Position numbers and translations under genes: made by a program. The notes under the pieces were generated by a model. It was not told the DNA's origin and did no database searches. It was given only the letters and a program-made list of their open reading frames with translations. Source: an uncultured Clostridia bacterium (GTDB lineage: Bacteria > Bacillota > Clostridia > Christensenellales > Borkfalkiaceae). Taken from it: DNA of 64,000 nucleotides. Every line of letters begins with the position of its first letter. Within the stretch, counting starts at the first letter, position 1. Of the stretch, positions 44,910 through 51,487 are shown piece after piece. The stretch lies in the NCBI GenBank assembly GCA_949286835.1, contig CASEDP010000005.1:1-64000 (forward strand), in the 5' to 3' direction.

Positions 44910-45989
44910 TTATGCATACCTTGTTGGTTTTGTGGGTTCAGATGGACTTGTGCGAGGAGTAAACCGCGAGTTTTGTTCACTATGCCCATCATCGTCAGGA
45001 ACAGGGAATTTATCCCCAAAAATTTCATGCCACTTTTTCATACTGCTAACATACTCTTGATCAGCGAGAGCATCATCTGATAATTCATACAACGTCTTAA
45101 TATGTGCAAGAAATTTTGTATAATCTGCCTGCGTTACTCTCTGAAAAACATCATGCGTAAAGACACCTCTATCTCTCAAATACGGTTTTGTAGGTGGAGC
45201 CCTGTGAACAATATTCTCCAATGTCGATACCAACAATTGCGATACTTTATTCCCTTCACCGCAATAGTCTCCTATAAAATGCTCCAAAGGGTAACTTTTT
45301 ATTGTATCAACATCTGAGCAGTAATTTTTCTTCCACCACTTCAAAATGCGCACCAACGGTAAAAAATTCCCATTTTTTTCTGAATTGCGCTTCTGGGCAT
45401 ATTCAATTTGCGCTAAAGGGTGAGTATCTTCCCATTTATTCGCCTCTCTATCGGGTATTTTTAGCGGATTGCTTCTCCACTCGTCACCTTTATTAAAATA
45501 AGCCCTTATAGTATCAATAGTTTTTTGGGAATCATAGAATTTTTCTGCATATTCTTCAGTAGAAAAAGCTTCATTTAAAAGTAATTGCATAGATTGAGTA
45601 GGTAACGCAGTCGGAACCAAATCAACTTTACAATTCTTAAAATCAATACCAATAGAACGGCCTTGTATCCTATATTCATATTTTCCTTTATATGTATTTT
45701 CAAGAAAAGGCTTAAAGGCATTCAACGCCTCTATTGGTGACATCTTGTCACTATCAAATTTTGTTACAACAATTAAATCCACATCCAATTTATCATCATT
45801 GTCAATAGGACGCACTCCCGTATGCCGGGCATAACTACCTTGTAAAAACATAGTTATAATTTGTTTCCCGATTGGATCAGACATTAAATCAGTTTTTAAT
45901 TTTTTATATGCACTACTTAATGTCTGTCTCATTTTGTCTGTTAAACTTATATTTTTAACAAAGTCGTTAAAAGCTGATACACATTCCAT
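44910..45989 (-). CDS. CBASS CD-NTase (cyclic oligonucleotide synthase)
   Basis: The 359-residue nucleotidyltransferase has the polymerase-beta-like core: Gly51-Ser52 in FLQGSYARHTGVRP, Asp69 and Asp71 in KLDVDLIVV, and a third acidic residue Asp123 in CKVDLVPT. On phage infection such enzymes make cyclic di- or trinucleotides. The C-terminus is a flexible tail rich in Ser, Pro and Thr that ends in KPTRYA, the type of free tail that Cap2 uses. With a SAVED effector a cyclic trinucleotide such as cAAA is likely. Clade D is my guess. Confidence 0.92.
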   Translation of the reverse strand: MECVSAFNDFVKNISLTDKMRQTLSSAYKKLKTDLMSDPIGKQIITMFLQGSYARHTGVRPIDNDDKLDVDLIVVTKFDSDKMSPIEALNAFKPFLENTYKGKYEYRIQGRSIGIDFKNCKVDLVPTALPTQSMQLLLNEAFSTEEYAEKFYDSQKTIDTIRAYFNKGDEWRSNPLKIPDREANKWEDTHPLAQIEYAQKRNSEKNGNFLPLVRILKWWKKNYCSDVDTIKSYPLEHFIGDYCGEGNKVSQLLVSTLENIVHRAPPTKPYLRDRGVFTHDVFQRVTQADYTKFLAHIKTLYELSDDALADQEYVSSMKKWHEIFGDKFPVPDDDGHSEQNSRFTPRTSPSEPTKPTRYA

Positions 45990-46009
45990 AAACTAACTCC
46001 TTAATAATT

Positions 46010-47476
46010 TTAATATTCTATTCCTGCCATATAATGCTGCTCACGGATTTCGGCGCCAAAATTGTAATCATAGCATATACATTTACCCCATTCGGGAGCG
46101 TATTGTCCTAAGACAAAAATACCCTCCGCCGGTCCCCTATAAAAAATATGTACATAATTCGGTTTAACTTTTTTTAACCACTTTTTTATATCTTTAGCTA
46201 TCCCAGAAATATAACCCCAGAATTTATTATTTGACACACGGGGCTCACTACAATAAAAATTAAGCAACGAATAAGAAGTAAAATGGGCTTTCATGTATTC
46301 ATTTACATCATCAAAAATACTATCAGCAAATGATATACTTACCGCAACATTATCAGTCTGAAAAGTATCACCGTATTCCTCAACAGTAATTCTTTCCATA
46401 GTATCAGATGTTTCGCAAAACTCTTCAGCAAAAACACCTTCACGGTTTTCAAAAGAAACGCCTGCCGTTTTTAGACCTAGTTTTTTACCAAAAGCAAAAC
46501 ATATGCTGTTAATTGCGGATAATCTAAACAGATACCGTTCTCCATGTTTAATATGCAAATCCACAAAATCGCATATAGTTTGTTTAACTTTGTCCCAAGT
46601 AAATTCAGGTTTTATTATTCTGTCATTGAAAAATGGTATAAGATTTAAAGCATTATCGCCCAATGACAATATTTTATTAGCTCTGTCATCCTTCTTATTG
46701 AAATTAATTACTCCTATTATTTTTTTACTGTTAAAGAACCAATTGCAATTAGTACAAATCTGCTTAATAGTTTGAGCATTAAAATCCGTTTGTTTCGAAT
46801 AATTAAATTGCCTGAGAACTGATGTCAGCTCTTCCCCCAAAGAAGCACCTCCTGCATCAACCCCTACAGCTTTTGCGTTAATTCTCATATTAGCCTTAAC
46901 TTTTTCTATGCTCTCACCTAGTCTAAAACGCAAACGAGTAAGAAAATCTTTTAGCTCATCTAGTGTTATTCCGAGATGTTTCAATACAACTTTTAAAATT
47001 GTATCTACTGATTCCCTTGGTTTTACATTAAATAAATTATCAATGAGTAACGCACTATTAACCCCGTTTAATTTACTTAGAAAAGGATCCTTACTTTCGG
47101 CTAATGATGATGTAACCAAAACAATTCTTAAATCTGAACTATCATTTTTTTTATAAAACTTATAAGCTCTCTGCAAAAAAGACTCTGTGTTGTGAAAACA
47201 ATTTGGATCTATGAGATCCAAAAAACTTATAGGTCTGCTGTCTGTCCTAAACTTGCATTGGATGTAATCCACACTATAAGTAAAGTTTACATCTTCTTCC
47301 CGCATTCTTTTATTATAAACAACAACGACATCATCACACGGACTTGCCTCAGCGACTTCATATTTTACATAAGCAATATCAGGATTTGGCAAAAGCATTT
47401 GAAACGCATAATTCCAAAACACTAAATCCTGATAATAGTCACCATTTTGCCTTGCTGCAATACTTGCATTACTCAT
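46010..47476 (-). CDS. cap4: CBASS effector Cap4-like: DUF4297-type nuclease plus SAVED domain
   Basis: The 488-residue protein has an N-terminal PD-(D/E)xK-like nuclease: Asp49-Asp50 in SPCDDVVVV and the QxK pair in YIQCKFR (Gln73, Lys75). The C-terminal part is a SAVED sensor with FYRGPAEGIFVLGQ, the family's hallmark. In Cap4 enzymes, binding of a cyclic trinucleotide makes SAVED domains assemble and the nuclease degrade DNA without specificity, killing the cell. It is the first gene of the operon, 20 nt before the CD-NTase, behind a perfect promoter. Confidence 0.88.
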   Translation of the reverse strand: MSNASIAARQNGDYYQDLVFWNYAFQMLLPNPDIAYVKYEVAEASPCDDVVVVYNKRMREEDVNFTYSVDYIQCKFRTDSRPISFLDLIDPNCFHNTESFLQRAYKFYKKNDSSDLRIVLVTSSLAESKDPFLSKLNGVNSALLIDNLFNVKPRESVDTILKVVLKHLGITLDELKDFLTRLRFRLGESIEKVKANMRINAKAVGVDAGGASLGEELTSVLRQFNYSKQTDFNAQTIKQICTNCNWFFNSKKIIGVINFNKKDDRANKILSLGDNALNLIPFFNDRIIKPEFTWDKVKQTICDFVDLHIKHGERYLFRLSAINSICFAFGKKLGLKTAGVSFENREGVFAEEFCETSDTMERITVEEYGDTFQTDNVAVSISFADSIFDDVNEYMKAHFTSYSLLNFYCSEPRVSNNKFWGYISGIAKDIKKWLKKVKPNYVHIFYRGPAEGIFVLGQYAPEWGKCICYDYNFGAEIREQHYMAGIEY

Positions 47477-47519
47477 AAAATTTCCTTCACTTTAAACACA
47501 ATAACAATAGTCATTTTTA

Positions 47520-47548
47520 ATTATACGCAATATTAATTATTTTGTCAA
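47520..47548 (-). promoter_or_regulatory. Perfect consensus promoter of the CBASS operon
   Basis: Minus strand: TTGACA (47548-47543), 17-bp spacer, TATAAT (47525-47520). The start codon is 43 nt past the -10 box. Confidence 0.88.
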
Positions 47549-47600
47549 TATATAGTGGTTTATTTTTTTATTAAAACACAAAATATTGTATTTACCAAAG

Positions 47601-47641
47601 AAAAATCCCACGGAAACAGAATTGTTCACGTGGGATTTTTT
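47601..47641 (-). terminator. Terminator after the XRE regulator
   Basis: AAATCCCACG and CGTGGGATTT form a 10-bp stem at the XRE stop; T-rich sequence follows on both strands (TTTTTCTTTGG on the minus side). Confidence 0.8.
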
Positions 47642-47939
47642 ATTCTTCAAATACTTCTATTAAGGCTTTTTGTCGTTTGGGGGAAAGTTTGCGAAAAACT
47701 TGTAACATTCGTTTTTCTGCATCTGAGAGAATTTCAACCTTTTCGTCCTCTAAAAAGAACTGGGCAAGCGTCAGCCCAAATGCATTGCAAATGCATTGCA
47801 AAGTTTCCAATTTAGGCGGGGAACTTCTTGTATACATAGAATTTAAGGTCCCAGCAGGCAAACCAGCCTCCTGACACAATTTATAATCAGTCCACCCGCG
47901 TTCACCCTGCAAAATTTTGATTTTACTCAATATATCCAT
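47640..47939 (-). CDS. XRE-family regulator of the restriction-modification genes
   Basis: I prefer the ATG at 47939 (99 residues, MDILSKIKILQGERG...); an in-frame ATG at 47993 would place operator repeats inside the gene. The HTH is DYKLCQEAGLPAGTLNSMY. A -10 box (TATAAT, 47951-47946) ends only 7 bp before this ATG, so the mRNA may be leaderless. The gene is divergent from the methyltransferase, and four 22-bp-spaced repeats cover both promoters, as expected of a controller protein. Confidence 0.78.
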   Translation of the reverse strand: MDILSKIKILQGERGWTDYKLCQEAGLPAGTLNSMYTRSSPPKLETLQCICNAFGLTLAQFFLEDEKVEILSDAEKRMLQVFRKLSPKRQKALIEVFEE

Positions 47940-47955
47940 ACAAACATTATAATAC

Positions 47956-48030
47956 GCATTTGAATAACCATTATTCTGCATTTGCATTGACATTTTTACG
48001 CATTTGCAATATAATTTACTTGCATTTGCA
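47956..48030. promoter_or_regulatory. Four 22-bp-spaced operator repeats (GCATTTGCA)
   Basis: GCATTTGAA at 47956, then GCATTTGCA at 47978, 48000 and 48022: exact 22-bp steps, two DNA turns, with unrelated spacers. One copy is between the xre -10 and -35 positions, one just before the methyltransferase -35, one between its -35 and -10, and one at its RNA start. Confidence 0.85.
47987..48015 (+). promoter_or_regulatory. Perfect promoter of the methyltransferase genes
   Basis: TTGACA (47987-47992), 17-bp spacer, TATAAT (48010-48015). The RNA should start near 48022, leaving a 20-nt leader without a Shine-Dalgarno sequence before the ATG at 48042. Confidence 0.85.
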
Positions 48031-48041
48031 CATTACAGATT

Positions 48042-48716
48042 ATGGAAAACAAGAGTAGAAATCAGACAAAATCTAAAGAGCGGGTGCGCGAACATGGCGA
48101 GGTGTTTACCGCCGAAAGAGAAGTTAAAGCCATGTGCGACCTTGTAAAGGACGAAACCGAGCGCATAGACAGCAGGTTTTTAGAGCCTGCATGTGGCGAC
48201 GGCAATTTTCTGGCGGAAATTCTAACACGCAAACTTGCAGTAGTGCGCAAGAAATACGGCAAAAGTCCGCTTGACTATGAAAAGAATGCCGTCCTTGCCG
48301 CATCCAGCATATACGGCGTGGATATTCTACAAGACAATGTGGACGCCTGCCGAAAGAGAATGTTTGAAATCTGGAATAAAGAATACTCCACTATCTGCAA
48401 AAAGGAATGTAACGAACAGACAAGAAACGCCGTGCGCTTTATTCTTTCCCGAAACATAGTATGCGGCAATGCCCTTACACTTAAATGCGTTGACGAGAAC
48501 GGAAACGACACGAACGAGCCGATAGTATTTTCGGAATGGTCGTTCATTACGGGCAGTTCGATACAGCGGTGCGACTATACCTTCGAAGAATTGCTTGCAG
48601 ATAACGCACCTGACAAAGGCGGGCAGCAGTCCTTATTTGACCAGAAGAAAAACCCCGAAGGCAAGTTTTTGAAGAGATACATTTCACATTACAGGAGAGT
48701 ACAGGAAAATGGCTGA
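48042..48716 (+). CDS. DNA methyltransferase-like subunit lacking the catalytic motif
   Basis: The 224-residue protein shows the SAM-binding motif I ([12 protein letters not shown]) and VYGVDI-like motif II ([11 protein letters not shown]), typical of N6-adenine methyltransferases. I find no (D/N)PPY motif, so it cannot methylate alone. It overlaps the next gene by 8 nt. It may be a partner subunit that completes or regulates the second methyltransferase, or a relic. Confidence 0.7.
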   Translation: MENKSRNQTKSKERVREHGEVFTAEREVKAMCDLVKDETERIDSRFLEPACGDGNFLAEILTRKLAVVRKKYGKSPLDYEKNAVLAASSIYGVDILQDNVDACRKRMFEIWNKEYSTICKKECNEQTRNAVRFILSRNIVCGNALTLKCVDENGNDTNEPIVFSEWSFITGSSIQRCDYTFEELLADNAPDKGGQQSLFDQKKNPEGKFLKRYISHYRRVQENG

Positions 48717-50223
48717 AAGTCTTTTTAATAAAGTTTATAACCCCGACGTCCTCTCCTGCCTTGCTAATCTTTCCAACGACGAAGTGTTCACTCCGCCGGA
48801 GATAGTCAATGCAATGCTTGACATGTTGCCGCAAGAGCTTTTCAAGAATCCCGACACCACCTTTTTAGATCCTGCCTGCAAGACGGGCGTATTTTTGCGC
48901 GAGATTGCAAAGCGACTTATTAAGGGATTGGAGCGGCAGTTCCCCGATTTGCAGGAGAGAATTGACCACATATTCCACAAACAGCTTTACGGCATAGCCA
49001 TAACCGAGCTGACAAGTTTACTTTCCCGCAGGGGCGTATATTGTAGCAAATACCCCAATAGTGAGTTTTCTGTCAGCAAGTTTGAAGATGCCGAAGGCAA
49101 TATCAGATTTAAGCGCATAAACCACACATGGAAAGACGGGCGCTGCATATTCTGCGGAGCAAGTCAAAAGGAATATAACCGTGGCGCAGAGCTTGAAACA
49201 CACGCATACGAATTTATTCACACCACCAATGCGGAGACAATCTTTAATATGAAATTTGATGTTATCATAGGCAACCCGCCCTATCAGTTGAACGACGGCG
49301 GCGGCACAGGTTCAAGCGCTATTCCCATATATGATAAGTTCGTAATGCAAGCAAAAAAATTGTCTCCTCGATACTTAACAATGATAATTCCTTCCCGTTG
49401 GTTTACCGGTGGTAAAGGACTTGATAACTTCCGAGATAATATGCTCCATGACGACAGAATAAGCATTATTCACGACTATCCTGATGCCGGCGATTGCTTC
49501 CCTGGCGTAGAAATAAAAGGCGGTGTCTGCTATTTCCTTTGGCAACGAGATGTCCATGGAACCTGCTTAGTCTGTACACACTATAAATCCTCGATAATTT
49601 CAGAGATGAACAGAAATCTGCTCGAAAAAGGTAATGATGTCTTTATAAGATTTAATCAGGCTATCGGCATTTTCAATAAAGTAAAAGCTTTTAACGAAAG
49701 CTCATTTATGGATATAGTGAGTACACGTCGTCCTTATGGGCTTTCCTCTACATTCAATAAATTTTCCAAGGACAACCCTGCATCAAACATAAAAGTATAT
49801 GGAAATAAGTCATTTGGATATTTGGATAATGGCATACAGATAACGCAAAATACTGAATCGATAGAAAAATATAAAGTTTTTATAAGTTTTGGTTATGGTG
49901 CTGGCGAAGGTTATCCCCACCAGATAATCAACAAACCGTTTATTGGCGAGCCTCATTCATGTTGTACAGAGACATACTTACAAATAGGTTGTTTTGATAA
50001 CATAGAAATAGTAAAAAATGTTGTGAGTTACATAAAAACTCGCTTTTTCAGATTTTTAGTTATGCTTAAAAAAACTACTCAAAATGGCACACGTCAAGTT
50101 TACGAATTTGTACCCATGCAAGATTTTTCCAAACCATTGACAGATGACGAATTATATAAAAAATACAACTTAACGCAAGAAGAAATAGAATTTATAGAAA
50201 ATATGATCAGACCAATGGCATAA
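48709..50223 (+). CDS. Eco57I-like N6-adenine DNA methyltransferase
   Basis: The 504-residue protein has motif I ([12 protein letters not shown]) and the catalytic motif IV ([10 protein letters not shown]), followed by [16 protein letters not shown], characteristic of Eco57I-type methylases. The segment after about residue 320 should be the target-recognition part. A zinc-like Cys pair (GRCIFCGAS) sits near residue 145. It provides host protection for the helicase-nuclease encoded at 51488. Confidence 0.85.
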   Translation: MAESLFNKVYNPDVLSCLANLSNDEVFTPPEIVNAMLDMLPQELFKNPDTTFLDPACKTGVFLREIAKRLIKGLERQFPDLQERIDHIFHKQLYGIAITELTSLLSRRGVYCSKYPNSEFSVSKFEDAEGNIRFKRINHTWKDGRCIFCGASQKEYNRGAELETHAYEFIHTTNAETIFNMKFDVIIGNPPYQLNDGGGTGSSAIPIYDKFVMQAKKLSPRYLTMIIPSRWFTGGKGLDNFRDNMLHDDRISIIHDYPDAGDCFPGVEIKGGVCYFLWQRDVHGTCLVCTHYKSSIISEMNRNLLEKGNDVFIRFNQAIGIFNKVKAFNESSFMDIVSTRRPYGLSSTFNKFSKDNPASNIKVYGNKSFGYLDNGIQITQNTESIEKYKVFISFGYGAGEGYPHQIINKPFIGEPHSCCTETYLQIGCFDNIEIVKNVVSYIKTRFFRFLVMLKKTTQNGTRQVYEFVPMQDFSKPLTDDELYKKYNLTQEEIEFIENMIRPMA

Positions 50224-50294
50224 AAAAAGAGAGCCGGACGCATCCGGCTCCCCTAAGTGTAGTCTAAAATAAATTTAAACGTCCACCGCTATCT
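50223..50294 (-). ncRNA. Candidate ~72-nt small RNA downstream of the Abi gene
   Basis: On the minus strand a promoter (TTGCAT, 17 bp, TATAAT at 50306-50301) is followed by a short transcript that ends in a strong terminator (8-bp stem 50250-50231, then TCTTTTTTT). Between them is a hairpin GTTTAAA-TTTAT-TTTAGAC. There is no open frame. The RNA ends at the methyltransferase stop and points the same way as abi. An RNA antitoxin for the HEPN protein is an inference. Confidence 0.6.
50231..50250 (-). terminator. Terminator of the candidate small RNA
   Basis: GAGCCGGA and TCCGGCTC form an 8-bp stem with a 4-nt loop; a TCTTTTTTT run follows on the minus strand only. Confidence 0.85.
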
Positions 50295-50300
50295 ATTATT

Positions 50301-50329
50301 ATTATAACCTAAAATTTTAGAAAATGCAA
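50301..50329 (-). promoter_or_regulatory. Promoter of the candidate small RNA
   Basis: Minus strand: TTGCAT (50329-50324), 17-bp spacer, TATAAT (50306-50301). Confidence 0.65.
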
Positions 50330-50350
50330 CACATTTTAAAAAAAATGATA

Positions 50351-50400
50351 CAAATAGCAACATTTAGCAACAAATGGCAATATATGGCAACAAATATCAA
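50351..50400. repeat. Five 10-bp tandem repeats between abi and the small RNA
   Basis: CAAATAGCAA, CATTTAGCAA, CAAATGGCAA, TATATGGCAA and CAAATATCAA follow in exact 10-bp register, one helical turn each. They lie 23 nt past the abi stop and 22 nt upstream of the small-RNA -35 box. Confidence 0.8.
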
Positions 50401-50422
50401 CGAGTAGGAATAAAGCCATTTA

Positions 50423-51430
50423 CTAAATCCAGCGCTTTAAAAAACTAAGCTTGTGGGTAATATCTACCGGCACAATAGTTGCATAAATATTAGACGGTAC
50501 CTTTAATTTCAACAATTCATATAAAAGCTCAAAATTTCTAATATGTTGTTTGAGCTCAACTTTAGCTACGCCAAATTTCTTCAAAAGGAATATAACCAAC
50601 AAACAATAATCGATAAGCTGCTCAAAATTTACAACTGTAGTTTTCGCATAATAAGGATTTGGCTTAGGGAGTTTAAGTTCATTTTCCAAATAAGCAAAAA
50701 ATGTAAGTGGTAATTTTTGCCCTTTAAATCTCACATCAAAGATAGGTTTATTATGCGCGATCGCATTACGCAAATCTTTTATTGCAAAAATCATGGTTGC
50801 CAGTAAACTGCCTGCCGTATTGTATGCACGATCAATACCTAAGCTATCACATATCTGCAACTTAACGCTTCCATTGATTGCCCTATAAAAATTACCAAAC
50901 TCTCCCAAGGTTATCAATTCAAAAATACCCCATATGGGAACAGCTTTATCGTTATAGTAAAAATGCTGCACCATATCGGAAGAGCTCAAACTTTTTGCTA
51001 TATCGTCATAAATAACTTGCCGCAATGAGAGTTTGTCACGCAATTTTTCTTTATATTCACGACTATTATTCGGATAATCTTTATACGCATTCAGCGTGAC
51101 ATTGAATATCGTAACGAAATCAGCACTCCCCGCATGCTCAATGGTGTACTCCAAAACCCTATTTTTCAATGCCGTTTCGATGGTCATAATAAGCGGATAA
51201 AACCACGCCTTTAACTTCATATCAAAATCATACACGGCTTTAGTTTGCGTAAAATCAGTATATGGTATTTTTACTGAAGATTTGTTATAAAACCTATAAC
51301 CTTTATATCCGTGGTAATACCCTATATTTCTCAAATCATTTTTGCCCTTGGAGCCACTGATTTGTATACCCTTATCCGACCTTAAATGCTTCATTAAAGC
51401 ATTTATAGACTTTGCTTTTGAATCTTTCAT
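50423..51430 (-). CDS. Abi_2-family abortive infection protein (AbiD/AbiF type, HEPN)
   Basis: The 335-residue protein has the Abi_2 opening (IGYYHGYKGYRFY, about residue 36) and a HEPN RNase motif RNAIAH (Arg221-x4-His226) followed by KPIFDVRF. Such proteins stop phage growth, probably by cutting RNA. A good ribosome site (AAAGAGG) precedes the ATG. It lies in reverse orientation between the M and R genes of the restriction set. Confidence 0.82.
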   Translation of the reverse strand: MKDSKAKSINALMKHLRSDKGIQISGSKGKNDLRNIGYYHGYKGYRFYNKSSVKIPYTDFTQTKAVYDFDMKLKAWFYPLIMTIETALKNRVLEYTIEHAGSADFVTIFNVTLNAYKDYPNNSREYKEKLRDKLSLRQVIYDDIAKSLSSSDMVQHFYYNDKAVPIWGIFELITLGEFGNFYRAINGSVKLQICDSLGIDRAYNTAGSLLATMIFAIKDLRNAIAHNKPIFDVRFKGQKLPLTFFAYLENELKLPKPNPYYAKTTVVNFEQLIDYCLLVIFLLKKFGVAKVELKQHIRNFELLYELLKLKVPSNIYATIVPVDITHKLSFLKRWI

Positions 51431-51487
51431 CGACTACCTCTTTGGTAATATTATATAAAAAAAACAACTAAAATGCAAGGAATTACT

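Noticed and set aside
47775..47801. Tandem GCATTGCAA within the XRE gene, similar to the operator repeats
   Set aside because: It encodes a conserved HTH-protein segment (LQCICNAFG) and is off the 22-bp register, so codon choice explains it.
50341..50405. The 10-bp repeats as a CRISPR array
   Set aside because: Units are 10 bp without spacers, and no cas genes are near. I found no CRISPR array in the window.
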